Source: Candidatus Poribacteria bacterium (GTDB taxonomy: Bacteria > Abyssobacteria > SURF-5). Taken from it: DNA of 37,789 nucleotides. Shown one piece after another: positions 23,457 through 32,614 of this stretch. The stretch spans positions 1 to 37,789 of the forward strand of contig JACRIR010000175.1 of the NCBI GenBank assembly GCA_016215705.1. Direction: 5' to 3'. Position numbers and translations under genes: made by a program. Below the pieces are notes generated by a model. That model saw only the letters and a list, made by a program, of their open reading frames with translations. It was not told where the DNA came from and searched no databases. The stretch's first letter is position 1, and each line of letters starts with the position of its first letter.

Positions 23457-25052
23457 ATGAGTATCGAACTCAACACCATGATCCTCGGCCACGTCGTTCA
23501 AACAAAGGCCGAGTCCGTTCCGGACAAGAAATGCTTCATCTTCGAGCGTAACGAAAGGCCCGACGTGCACCTGACGTACGCCGACCTCTGGCGCAACACA
23601 AACAAGTTCGCCGCCATGCTGCAAAGGGAGGGGCTCGGCAAGGGCGACAAATTCGCCATCATCATGAGGAACCACCCCGAGTTTCTCTACGCGATGACCG
23701 CCGGAACGCTGATCGGCGCAGTGTCTGTCCCCATTGATCCCCGCACAAAGGGCGACAAGCTCAAGTATTACCTGAACAATTCGGAGTCGAAGCTCGTTCT
23801 CATCACGGCCGACCTGATTCCCATGTTGGATGAAGTGGTCCGGGAAGTTCGCTCCGTAAAATCGGTATATGTAGCCTATATGCCGTGGGAAAAACCCGCG
23901 TCAAAGTATCCGACCACAAACGAGGTCCTCGCCGGCCCTGACGTCGATGTCGGCAATCATATCGAGAATCCGGGTCACCCACTTGAGATTATCTACACGT
24001 CGGGTACGACCGGTGATCCTAAAGGCGTGGTTTGCGCGAATAACCGCGTCGCCCAGTACGCCCTGCTCGGTCAGATGGTGTGGAATTATCAAGACGGCGA
24101 AATCCTTTACACAGGCCTCTCGCTCACCCACGGAAATGCACAGGCCGTGACCGTTATGCCCGGGCTGGTGCTCGAACACCTGGTCGTCCTCAGCGAGCGC
24201 TTCACCAAGAGTCGCCTGTGGGACATATGCCGCAAGTTTGGCTGTACGACCTTCTCTCTGCTCGGAGGCATGGCGACCGCCATTTACAGCGAGCCGCAAA
24301 AACCTAACGATGACGACAATCCGGTGAGAGTCGTCGTCAGCGCCGGAATGCCGAGGGCAATATGGGAACCATTCGAGAAACGGTTCAACGTGAAAATCCT
24401 GGAGTGGTACGCCGCCGTCGAAGGCGGCCTCGCGTTCAAGCCGGTCGGCGAGGGACCGATCGGCTCATTCGGTAAACCTTTCCCGGGCATGCTTGAAATG
24501 AAAATCGTAGATGACGACGACCTCGAATGCCCGCCGGGCGTAGTCGGCGAGCTTGTTTCGCGGCCCGCAAGCGGCGAACCCGCCCAGGTTGAATACTACA
24601 AGAATCCGGATGCCTCGAAGAAGAAGGTACGCGGCGGCTGGCTCCGCAGCGGCGATATGGGACACACAGACTCTGAAGGCTGGCTCTTCTTCGATTACCG
24701 CAAGGGCGGCGGCCTCCGGCACAACGGCGATTTCGTGAGTCCCGACTTCGTGGAAAAGGTGGTCGCCGAGCATCCCGACGTGAGTGAGGTGGCAATCTAC
24801 GGCGTCCCGTCGGCAAGCGGCGCACCCGGCGAGAGCGACGTCGTGGCGGCAATCGTAGCATTCAACCGCTCGACTCTGAACGTGGCCTCGATCTTTGCTA
24901 AGTGCCGCAAAGAACTCGAGGCGAATTTCGTTCCAACATATGTGCAGGTGCTCGACGAAATCCCCAAAACTATCTCCGAAAAACCGCAGGAACGGTTCCT
25001 GCTCGAGCGGTTTAATAGCGACAAAGGAAGCGTGTTCACTGAACATAAATAG
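23457..25052 (+). CDS. AMP-forming acyl-CoA ligase
   Basis: 531 residues from ATG 23457, six bases after a GGGGGGA ribosome site. It is an ANL-superfamily enzyme activating a carboxylic acid with ATP and CoA. Seen motifs: P-loop IYTSGTTGDPKG (about 183-194), the WYAAVEGG region near 320, and SGDMGHTDSEGWLFF near 400. The C-terminal motif that normally supplies the adenylation lysine reads IPKTISEKPQERF, the variant found in carnitine/crotonobetaine-CoA ligase (CaiC)-like enzymes. Substrate unknown; a 2-hydroxyacyl-CoA dehydratase-like gene downstream on the same strand suggests anaerobic acid metabolism. Confidence 0.9.
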   Translation: MSIELNTMILGHVVQTKAESVPDKKCFIFERNERPDVHLTYADLWRNTNKFAAMLQREGLGKGDKFAIIMRNHPEFLYAMTAGTLIGAVSVPIDPRTKGDKLKYYLNNSESKLVLITADLIPMLDEVVREVRSVKSVYVAYMPWEKPASKYPTTNEVLAGPDVDVGNHIENPGHPLEIIYTSGTTGDPKGVVCANNRVAQYALLGQMVWNYQDGEILYTGLSLTHGNAQAVTVMPGLVLEHLVVLSERFTKSRLWDICRKFGCTTFSLLGGMATAIYSEPQKPNDDDNPVRVVVSAGMPRAIWEPFEKRFNVKILEWYAAVEGGLAFKPVGEGPIGSFGKPFPGMLEMKIVDDDDLECPPGVVGELVSRPASGEPAQVEYYKNPDASKKKVRGGWLRSGDMGHTDSEGWLFFDYRKGGGLRHNGDFVSPDFVEKVVAEHPDVSEVAIYGVPSASGAPGESDVVAAIVAFNRSTLNVASIFAKCRKELEANFVPTYVQVLDEIPKTISEKPQERFLLERFNSDKGSVFTEHK

Positions 25053-25430
25053 GCGAAGGGCGAAAGGGACACGATGACAGAGAGGAAGAGACGCAAATCC
25101 GCTGGATTGGATGCTTCTTTCCGAATCACTGCTGTCCAAAACAAAGGAATCTGAACCCTAGCGCGGCGGAGCCGCAACCAAAACAGAAGAAGAAAAAGAA
25201 ACAGGGAATCCGCTGATTTCGCAGATTGCGCGGATTTTTGAAAAAGAAGGAGGGAAAAAGCATTCTCAGCCACAGATGCACCCGGATGGACACAGATTCC
25301 GCGAAAAGGAAAAAGAGGACATGCCCCGCTGATTTGGGCTGATTTTCGCAGATTCTCAGAAGAAGAGGAAAAGAAATCAAGACGGGAATTCACGATTCTC
25401 AACGTGAGTAGTGCAGAGGGCGCGGAGGGG
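25053..25430. other. Intergenic region of decayed repeats
   Basis: Starts with GGCGAAGGGCGAAA and a GGGACACGATG half-site (25066-25076). It continues with several degenerate copies of CGCTGATTT-GCAGATT and ACAGATG-ACCCGGATGGACACAGATT words of the kind dispersed through many environmental genomes. No gene supported. Confidence 0.5.
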
Positions 25431-25595
25431 CACAGCGCGGCATAGCCGCAACTAAACAGGATACATCGGGCGCGATGAATCGCGCCCCTACAGCGTTTCT
25501 TGATTCATGCCCGTAGGGGCGCAATTCATTGCGCCCGTGTGATTTCCATGCAAAGCGTCGCGAGAAATCACGACACAAATTCAAGAAATTAACAG
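25431..25595. repeat. Dispersed repeat of about 165 bp, copy 2 (inverted)
   Basis: Reverse-complement relative of 18375-18542. Hairpins lie at 25468-25491 and 25513-25536. Order, linker and outer flanks all match copy 1 when reversed. The two copies bracket about 6.9 kb. The rest of the gap to 25831 holds nothing I can support. Confidence 0.8.
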
Positions 25596-25831
25596 TGAGC
25601 ACTGCAGAGAAAAACGGCAAAAGCCAATGTCCTCAGCGTACTCTGCGGTTGATGATTTGTGCAAGTTGTTTCGTCTCTGTTATTCATGACAAGGAGGTTT
25701 CCTGGTTTGTGCATGTCAGTGTTACTCAGTGGTGACAGGCTCTTTCGGGGATTCCTTTCTGTTGTCTTGGACAAGAGTGTTTCCGAATCCAAAATCTAAA
25801 ATCGATCGATTCGTGTTCCGAGAGGTTTTAC

Positions 25832-27082
25832 ATGAAAGCTGTAAGCTCAAAAAAACGCCTCCAAATATCCAAACAACTATGGGAAATCGTCCCTCGCTAC
25901 TTCGCCGAGGCGCACGCCGCGAAAGCGAGCGGCAAACTCGTCGGCTGGATGCCTCCCATGAACGGCGCAATCGAGGTGTTCCGCGCGATGGACATCGTGC
26001 CGGTGATGCCCGAAAACTGGTCACCCGTGTGCGCGGCTACCGGCCTGGCGCCCGAATGCATCGAGGCCGCCGAACGTATGGGCTACTCGCGCGACCTCTG
26101 CGGATATCTCAGGAACGCCATCGGCTATATCAACGCGGGAATGAAAAAGACCGATCAGCCATTCGGCGGATTGCCGTCGCCGGATTTGATCATCTCTTTC
26201 GGCGGGGGCTGTATCCCGGCAATGAAAATATTCCAGGCGTTCACCGAACACTTCAAAGTTCCCACTTTCCTGGCCGACGCGCCGCAAATACCGCCGGAAG
26301 GAATCAACGACGAAGTCATCGCATTTGCTTCCGAGCATTTTCGGGAATTGATCCATTTCCTCGAAGACTTGACCGGCAAGAAGCTCGACATGGACAGACT
26401 CAAAGAAGTCGTCCGTCTCTCGGACCGCGCCTGCGAGCTCTGGGATGAGATTATGGACTATCGCCGTTTCGTGCCGACGCCCTTCAGCGCGGCGGAGATC
26501 GGCGTGATGTTCGTGATGGTAGTCCTCCCCGGCACGCACGAAGCAGTCGATTTTCTCGAGAAATTCAAACAGGAAGTAAAGGAGCGAGTCGAGCAGGGTG
26601 TCGGCTGCGTTCCCGAAGAGCGATTCCGCCTCTTCTGGGACAATATCCCCTTGTGGTACAACATGGGGTTGTTCAACTACTTCGAGAAATTCGGCGCAGT
26701 CGTCGTCGCCGAGACATATTCCGCCGCCTGGTCTATCAGGCTCGATCCCGAGAAGCCAATTGAAAGCCTTGCCCGAAAAAGTATACTCTCATTCCCATTA
26801 GTCTCGAACGTGTCGCTGAAGAAGAGAATCGATATGGTGCTCGACACCTGTCGCAAATACAAGATCGACGGCGCCATCCTCCACTCGAACAAAAGCTGCA
26901 AACCTATCTCTCTCGGCCAGATGGACGTCAGGCGAGCCCTCATGGAAGAACTTGAGGTCCCAAGCGTAATCTTCGAGGCTGATCACATGGACGTTCGCAA
27001 CTGGAACGACGCCCAGGTAAAGAACCGCCTCGACGCCTTTATGGACATGCTCGAGCAGCGGAAATTCGGCGTAACCCCCTAA
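25832..27082 (+). CDS. 2-hydroxyacyl-CoA dehydratase / benzoyl-CoA reductase-type subunit
   Basis: 416 residues of the HgdB/FldC/BcrB-like family (2-hydroxyglutaryl-CoA dehydratase D component), normally one half of a [4Fe-4S] heterodimer that eliminates water from 2-hydroxyacyl-CoA or reduces aromatic CoA esters. Seen features: GWMPPMNGAIEVFRAMDIVPV, C67, C76, C90, SFGGGCIPAMK (C127), DNIPLWYNMGLFNYFEKFGA and the late HSNKSCKPISLGQ segment with a cysteine. Start ATG follows GAGAGG. The second subunit and the ATP-dependent activator (HgdC type) are absent here. It ends 4 bases from the convergent fucI-like gene. Confidence 0.88.
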   Translation: MKAVSSKKRLQISKQLWEIVPRYFAEAHAAKASGKLVGWMPPMNGAIEVFRAMDIVPVMPENWSPVCAATGLAPECIEAAERMGYSRDLCGYLRNAIGYINAGMKKTDQPFGGLPSPDLIISFGGGCIPAMKIFQAFTEHFKVPTFLADAPQIPPEGINDEVIAFASEHFRELIHFLEDLTGKKLDMDRLKEVVRLSDRACELWDEIMDYRRFVPTPFSAAEIGVMFVMVVLPGTHEAVDFLEKFKQEVKERVEQGVGCVPEERFRLFWDNIPLWYNMGLFNYFEKFGAVVVAETYSAAWSIRLDPEKPIESLARKSILSFPLVSNVSLKKRIDMVLDTCRKYKIDGAILHSNKSCKPISLGQMDVRRALMEELEVPSVIFEADHMDVRNWNDAQVKNRLDAFMDMLEQRKFGVTP

Positions 27083-27086
27083 CATG

Positions 27087-28805
27087 CTACCTGCCTCTCG
27101 CGCGCATGAGTTTGGCTGGGCCTTCGCCGCCGTTGAGGAGGTACAACAGCGGCGCCGGGCGATCGAGGCCCTCGACAAAAGAGGGTCGAGCCTGCCAGGG
27201 CGCGACCGACAAAACGTTGGCGAGGTCCATCCAATATTGCAGCCGCGCGGCGCCGAGATTCCACACCATATGGAAATGGTTTGCCGGCGCATATTGCTTA
27301 TACTCGGCCATCGTGGCGTACTTGGGCACAACCCACGTGTGCGGCCAGGTAACGTTTGAACTGCTTGCGATGGCTTCGGCCAGCGCGGGCGGGAGATCGA
27401 CCGTAGAGGCCTCATCCCAGACGAGGCTGAACATGCCGGAGAGCTCACTGTATGCCAGACGGGCGGCGATCCCTTCGATTCCTCCGGGCGAGATGAAGGT
27501 GACACTGTTGCCGCCGCCGGGGAAGTAGTGTAGCTCAGCGCCCGGCAGGGCCACCCTTTTCATGATTTCGCGAATCTGCTCGCCCGGCCTGCCGGCCCAG
27601 TCGAGACTCGCCGAACCGGAATTGTCGCCGTCGACAATCCCGCGCTGCGCCCAGAGGTCTTCTTCAGAGTGCTTGATATTCAACTTCGCGGCGAGCCGTT
27701 GAATTTCCCACGGCTCCCACACTTTGCGGAAATCCATGAACAGCGGAGGATTGCCGCCGGAGAGCCATGACATGAAGAGCATGGTAAGCAATCCCTGCGC
27801 GTCGGCTTCGGTGGCGAAGGGAACGACGGGTTTGCGTCCGTTATGGTCAAAGGTCGAATTCAGAAGCGATTCGGCCACATCACATATCGGCAACGGTATG
27901 CCACGAGTGTCACTCGCCCACTCGAGCTGATTCATGAAACCACCGCCGACCGCTTTGAGGTCGTTCATGAGGTCGCGCATGATGAGATACATGGCCAATG
28001 ACCGGTCGAATTTTCCACTCGCAGCATCCTGGGAGAGATCGATTCTGTCGCCAAGGTGGCGATTGAGCCAGGAGCGGAGCTTAGCGAGTTCCTTCCGGTC
28101 ATAGGCCCCTTTTTGCAGCATGTCGGCGAGGAGCTTCATGTCAAGGCGAGTGATCTCCAGGCCGAACCTGTTTCTTGTGGCCGTCACCTGCGCCAGCGCG
28201 GTCTCCATGCCCATCGAGTCGTGCCCGAATATGACGACGCGCCTTCCCCTGAGGCCCGCATACGTGAGGGCCGCATAGCACCAATCGACAAGGGCCTCGA
28301 CTGTTGACTCAGAAGGTTCCGGCTTCATGCCGGTGTCGGGCCACGAACCCACGTTGAGGTGAGTCAATCTGCCGGACTGAGCGAGAGCGCCGTTGACTGC
28401 ATGTGCGAATACAACGCCCGGCTTCGGAGCGCTGTTGCCGCACGTGATATTGATTGGGATGTCGGAGGGCATGTGCGCCAGGAGGCTCATGAGGGTCAAC
28501 TGCGGAAAGGCCCATGTGTCGGGCGCGCACACAATGGCGCCGACACCCGTTTCCTTGAACTGCCGGGCAACGATGTCGGCCTGTTCTTCTCCATCGATCA
28601 GAACAGGAGTCCAGACGACACCGACCGATGCGCCGTCGGGCATTTTCACATGCCGTGCTATCGCGTTCGCCAGGATTTCCACTATGTTTACCGTGCGCTC
28701 TCGGGATTGGTTGTCGATTCGCGGGTCACAGGCCGCGCACACGCCGAACGTCATAACGGGGATCGTTGCTTTTCTGCTTGCCGGAAGCTTCATCGCCTTT
28801 GCCAT
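27087..28805 (-). CDS. fucI: L-fucose isomerase-like protein
   Basis: Mn-dependent aldose-ketose isomerase family, 572 residues from ATG 28805, eight bases after AAGGAG (the frame continues upstream without support). It is close in length to Escherichia coli FucI (591). Catalytic positions line up: E333 (FATEAD), D358 (LFMDFRKVW) and the late histidine in PANHFHMVWN (H510/H512). The family converts L-fucose to L-fuculose or D-arabinose to D-ribulose. It is the last gene of the rhamnose operon, 65 bases after rhaA. Overall identity to true FucI cannot be measured here, so substrate is open. Confidence 0.85.
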   Translation of the reverse strand: MAKAMKLPASRKATIPVMTFGVCAACDPRIDNQSRERTVNIVEILANAIARHVKMPDGASVGVVWTPVLIDGEEQADIVARQFKETGVGAIVCAPDTWAFPQLTLMSLLAHMPSDIPINITCGNSAPKPGVVFAHAVNGALAQSGRLTHLNVGSWPDTGMKPEPSESTVEALVDWCYAALTYAGLRGRRVVIFGHDSMGMETALAQVTATRNRFGLEITRLDMKLLADMLQKGAYDRKELAKLRSWLNRHLGDRIDLSQDAASGKFDRSLAMYLIMRDLMNDLKAVGGGFMNQLEWASDTRGIPLPICDVAESLLNSTFDHNGRKPVVPFATEADAQGLLTMLFMSWLSGGNPPLFMDFRKVWEPWEIQRLAAKLNIKHSEEDLWAQRGIVDGDNSGSASLDWAGRPGEQIREIMKRVALPGAELHYFPGGGNSVTFISPGGIEGIAARLAYSELSGMFSLVWDEASTVDLPPALAEAIASSSNVTWPHTWVVPKYATMAEYKQYAPANHFHMVWNLGAARLQYWMDLANVLSVAPWQARPSFVEGLDRPAPLLYLLNGGEGPAKLMRARGR

Positions 28806-28870
28806 GTTCTTGCTCCTTGCCGCTCTGTGCTCTTCCCAAAAAGGAATGCGGCTGTGTGGGTTCAATGGAT

Positions 28871-30139
28871 TCACGACCGCTTGCACGTGACCTCAGACTC
28901 ATACTTCCTCACCTCATCAATCCACAACTCACGAGGCGGGACATTCATTCTCAGGCAGTAATAGTCCCATACGGCCCCGAACGGCATGCTCTTGAGTTCC
29001 TCCAGGAGCGCCAACCGCCCGAAGTTATCTCCTGCTTCCTCGAACTCCAGTAGCCTCCGCCTCGGTTCCAGCACGGCGCAAAGGACAGCTTTCAAAGCAG
29101 CGCGCGCACCGACCACCCACGCGCCGATCCTGTTGATGCTCGCGTCGAAGAAGTCGAGACCCAAATGCACGCAATTGAGGGCGCCGCCCCGAACGATCTC
29201 CTCCGCCAGATTCCTTGTTTCGTCATTGAGGGTGACGACGTGGTCGCTATCCCAGCGCACACCTCGCGTCATGTGTATCAGTATTTCGGGAGAGAACTGT
29301 AATATCGACGATATCTTGTCTGCGACCGATTCCGTGGGATGGAAGTGGCCCATATCAAGGCAGAGCATCTTTCCCTTTGTCAGCGCGTATCCCATATAGA
29401 ACTCGTGGGAGCCGACGACGAAGGCCTCGCTCCCGATCCCGAACAGTTTGCTCTCGAGCGCATCTTTCATCCGCGACGGGTCGTAGTCGATTGAGAAGAT
29501 ATCATCAAGCGATTCTCTTAACAACGCTCTGTGCGTCCATCGGTCAACAGTAGTGTCCTTTGAGCCGTCGGGTATCCAGAGATTATGGATGCAGGGACTT
29601 GTCAGCTTGCCACCGACGAAGTCGCCGATGCGCCGACATCTCTTGACGTGCTCGATCCAGAATTTCCGGATTTCTTTATTCTTGCTGCTCAACGTGAAGC
29701 CGGAGTCAGCCTTGGGATGCGAGAAACACGTGGAATTGAAATCGAGTTTCAGCCCTTGGCTCTTCGCCCAATTGGTCCAGCCCTCGTAGTGTTTCGGCTC
29801 GATTTCATTCCGATCCACGGAGTGGCCTCCGAACTCCCCATAGCTGGCATGCAGACTCAGTCGATGCCGGCCGGGAATCAGAGAATACACCTTTTCCAGG
29901 TCCATGCGAAGTTCTGCGATTGTCCTCGCCTTGCCGGGATAACCGCCCGTAACTTGAATACCGCCGCCTCTCAGACGAGCATTCGGTTTCTCGAATCCCC
30001 CGACGTCGTCGCCTTGCCAACAGTGAATCGAGAGGGAGACCTTTTCGAGAGTGTGGAGCGTCTCATCCGCATCAATCCCAAGGTGTCCATAGCGCTCACG
30101 GGCCATTTGATACGCTTTTTCTATATTCGATGCATGCAC
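28871..30139 (-). CDS. rhaA: L-rhamnose isomerase
   Basis: Converts L-rhamnose to L-rhamnulose. 422 residues, against 419 for Escherichia coli RhaA. Conserved segments: LSIHCWQGDDVGGFE, ARTIAELRMDLEKVYSLIPG, RLSLHASYGEFGG, NLWIPDGSKD, and the metal-site run VGSHEFYMGYAL, CLDMGHFHPTE and WDSDHVV. Start is GTG 30139 with AAGGA upstream. It lies 142 bases downstream of rhaB, a gap filled by a nested hairpin that could dampen read-through. Confidence 0.95.
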   Translation of the reverse strand: MHASNIEKAYQMARERYGHLGIDADETLHTLEKVSLSIHCWQGDDVGGFEKPNARLRGGGIQVTGGYPGKARTIAELRMDLEKVYSLIPGRHRLSLHASYGEFGGHSVDRNEIEPKHYEGWTNWAKSQGLKLDFNSTCFSHPKADSGFTLSSKNKEIRKFWIEHVKRCRRIGDFVGGKLTSPCIHNLWIPDGSKDTTVDRWTHRALLRESLDDIFSIDYDPSRMKDALESKLFGIGSEAFVVGSHEFYMGYALTKGKMLCLDMGHFHPTESVADKISSILQFSPEILIHMTRGVRWDSDHVVTLNDETRNLAEEIVRGGALNCVHLGLDFFDASINRIGAWVVGARAALKAVLCAVLEPRRRLLEFEEAGDNFGRLALLEELKSMPFGAVWDYYCLRMNVPPRELWIDEVRKYESEVTCKRS

Positions 30140-30161
30140 GGATGGGTTCCTTAGTGGTCTG

Positions 30162-30263
30162 TTTCACAAATGCAATCACGTTTCTCACCGGAGCAAGGGT
30201 GCAAGGGCGACCCACCGGGTCGCCCCTACGTAAGACCGGGGCTACGTGAGCGCATTTGTGAAA
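30162..30263. repeat. Nested double hairpin between rhaB and rhaA
   Basis: Outer arms 30162-30181 and 30244-30263 pair at 18 of 20 bases. Inside is a perfect 9-bp hairpin GGGCGACCC/GGGTCGCCC (30205-30225) followed by CCTAC, of the GGGC...GCCCCTAC class. In the mRNA it would sit between the rhaB stop and the rhaA ribosome site. Confidence 0.75.
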
Positions 30264-30281
30264 ATGTGTACTTGTCCGGGT

Positions 30282-31766
30282 TCAGCTTGACCGACCGGTT
30301 GCGCTCATTATATCGCAAAACCGACCATAGGCCGTGTTCCATTGTGCTGTTTGGTCGGGAACGTATGTTGTCACGTCGAATGAATGCCTGATCACGTCGC
30401 GTATTTCGCCAAGCGAGGAGAGGCCCCCATGCGAAAGCGCCTGCACCATGATGTTTCCAATGGCGGTGGCCTCGACCGGCCCTGCAATAACGGGAATGCC
30501 GGTGGCATTTGCCGTGAACCGGCATAAGAGGTGGTTCCTGGCGCCTCCGCCAATCATGTGGATTCGGTCTATCGGGCGTGAGTATATCCTTTGCAACTGA
30601 TCCAACACGAACCGGTACTTAAGGGCCAGGCTCTCGAGAATACAACGCACGAATTCGCCTCGGGAAGCGGGCGCCTTTTGGGCGGTCTTCCTGCAGGCGC
30701 CGTATATCGCTTCGGGCATGTCCGTTGGATTCAAGAACTCATGCCAATCGGGGTCAATAAGCGCCGTAAAGGGCCTGGCAGTTTGGGCGGACTCGAGCAG
30801 TTCCTCGTAACCGGGATTATCTTCTCGACCCCAAGCTCTTCGACATTCTTGAAGCAGCCACAACCCAGCGATGTTCTTCAAGAATCTGAAGGTTTCTCCG
30901 ACGCCGCCCTCATTGGTGAAATTCAATTGCAGGGATTCGCGGGTTATGATCGGGGCCTTCGTCTCGATTCCCATGAGGGACCATGTTCCCGAGCTTATGT
31001 AGGCCCAATCATCTCCTTCCGCCGGAGCCGCCGCCACCGCCGAGCCCGTGTCATGAGTGGCGACTGCGATTACGGGAACATTCGAAATGCCCACCTCTTG
31101 TAAGACCTCTGCGGATATCTCTCCGACAGCGCTTCCGGGCGGAACGATTTTCTGCATCAGTGACACCGGCAATCCCAGCGCCGAAAGGAGTTCGTCTTCC
31201 CAATCGCCCTTAGTCGGATTATAGAGTTGCGATGTGGTTGCAAACGTGAACTCGGTCTTCTTCACGCCGGTCAAAAGGTAGTTGAGCAAGTCAGGAATGA
31301 ACAAGAGGTCGGTTGCAACCTCCAGGAGGGGAGATTTGTCACGGGCCATCGATTCGAGTTGAAACAACGTGTTCAGTGGGAGGAACTGAATGCCCGTCAA
31401 CTCATACACGCGCTCACGGGGGACCTTCTGAAAAAAAGATTCCATTGCGCCGTCGGTGCGGCTGTCGCGATACGCATACGGCAAGCCCAATATGCCGCCG
31501 TCGCGCGCGAGCAAGCCAAAATCAACTCCCCATGTGTCGATTCCGATGCTATCCGGGGTACACTCTCGAGCGCAAATACGAAGTCCTTCTTTGACATGGT
31601 CGAAGAGATCGAAAATATTCCAATGCAGATGCCCTCGAACCGAGACCATACGATTGGGGAATCGGCAGACTTCGCGAATGCCGAGTCTGTCCTTCCACAA
31701 TTCCCCCAGGATGCCGCGTCCGCCCGATGCTCCTAAATCGAACGCGAGAAACACGGATGGCTTCAC
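30282..31766 (-). CDS. rhaB: Rhamnulokinase
   Basis: FGGY-family sugar kinase phosphorylating L-rhamnulose at C1. 494 residues. ATP-site motif DLGASGGRG (11-19), sugar-contact GIDTWGVDFGLL near residue 75, ATHDTGSA near 237, ISSGTWSLMG near 257, and the second-domain adenosine motif IHMIGGGARNHLLCRF. The GTG start at 31766 is 3 bases past the rhaD stop, with GGGGGA upstream inside rhaD. Motifs favour RhaB over FucK, in agreement with rhaA and rhaD on either side. Confidence 0.93.
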   Translation of the reverse strand: MKPSVFLAFDLGASGGRGILGELWKDRLGIREVCRFPNRMVSVRGHLHWNIFDLFDHVKEGLRICARECTPDSIGIDTWGVDFGLLARDGGILGLPYAYRDSRTDGAMESFFQKVPRERVYELTGIQFLPLNTLFQLESMARDKSPLLEVATDLLFIPDLLNYLLTGVKKTEFTFATTSQLYNPTKGDWEDELLSALGLPVSLMQKIVPPGSAVGEISAEVLQEVGISNVPVIAVATHDTGSAVAAAPAEGDDWAYISSGTWSLMGIETKAPIITRESLQLNFTNEGGVGETFRFLKNIAGLWLLQECRRAWGREDNPGYEELLESAQTARPFTALIDPDWHEFLNPTDMPEAIYGACRKTAQKAPASRGEFVRCILESLALKYRFVLDQLQRIYSRPIDRIHMIGGGARNHLLCRFTANATGIPVIAGPVEATAIGNIMVQALSHGGLSSLGEIRDVIRHSFDVTTYVPDQTAQWNTAYGRFCDIMSATGRSS

Positions 31767-31769
31767 CAG

Positions 31770-32591
31770 CTATTCCCCCAGATTGAACTCCCTCGCCAAC
31801 TCGTCAATCTGCTCTTTGCCGAGGCCGGTCGGAACATGTCCCACGCTGCGACATTTGAGAACAATGGAAGCAGCCTTGTTCAGGACGTCGATCAAATCAA
31901 ACGCCACTGCGGGGCTCTCTGCCTTCGCCACACATCCGTGCATCTCCCACAATACAACCGAACGTCCCCGGCGAAAGCCGTCCGCCGTTGCCCGCGCCAA
32001 CGACTCGGAGCCGGGTATCGCATATGGAACAAAGTCTACGCCTCTCGGCAGGTTAACCTTGACTTCCGGATGGACACACCACAGCGCCCGATTGAGAGAG
32101 GCCTCGTCTCGATATTCCGGCAGATGAGTCAGGACTATCAGTTCGGTGGGGTGGGTATGCAGGACTACTCTTTCGGTCGCACCGGCTTCACGGATATACT
32201 CGTGGAGCCTTAGATGAGTCGGGAATTCGGACGTTGGCCTAAAGTCGGGGATTGAAGCGCCACCCCAGACTATCCGATATCCGGACCCGTTTTCAGAGAT
32301 GCGCAATATACACGTGTTGCGCGCGGGGTCCCGTGCGAGGTCTCTGAATTTACGGCCGGAGCCAGTGACAAGGAAGTAACGATTTGCAAGAAGAGGATAG
32401 TTGAATGGAAGCGCTCGCTGTGTTGTGCGCGCCTGTTCGATTCCAGAATCAGACACGATTTCTGTGACATCGACCGACAGATTGCCCGCATTGCGTTCGG
32501 CCCAGCCCTTTTCCCAAAGGTATCCGGAAACAAGAAACAGTTCCTCAAGGACAGGTTTCAGTTCAGGACACGTGGTGATCAGATTGTTCAT
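31770..32591 (-). CDS. rhaD: Rhamnulose-1-phosphate aldolase
   Basis: Class II zinc aldolase splitting L-rhamnulose-1-phosphate into dihydroxyacetone phosphate and L-lactaldehyde. 273 residues from ATG 32591, seven bases after AAGGA (Escherichia coli RhaD has 274). Upstream in-frame codons run through four palindromes and are excluded. Zinc ligands appear as HTHPTELI and the later EMHGCVAK histidine; ERNAGNLSVD is the usual N-terminal loop. Co-transcribed with rhaB. Confidence 0.93.
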   Translation of the reverse strand: MNNLITTCPELKPVLEELFLVSGYLWEKGWAERNAGNLSVDVTEIVSDSGIEQARTTQRALPFNYPLLANRYFLVTGSGRKFRDLARDPARNTCILRISENGSGYRIVWGGASIPDFRPTSEFPTHLRLHEYIREAGATERVVLHTHPTELIVLTHLPEYRDEASLNRALWCVHPEVKVNLPRGVDFVPYAIPGSESLARATADGFRRGRSVVLWEMHGCVAKAESPAVAFDLIDVLNKAASIVLKCRSVGHVPTGLGKEQIDELAREFNLGE

Positions 32592-32614
32592 TGTTTTTCC
32601 TTCTGCGCAGACTT

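Noticed and set aside
24465-25139. 224-codon frame antisense to the acyl-CoA ligase
   Set aside because: Shadow frame; the plus-strand protein has full ANL motifs.
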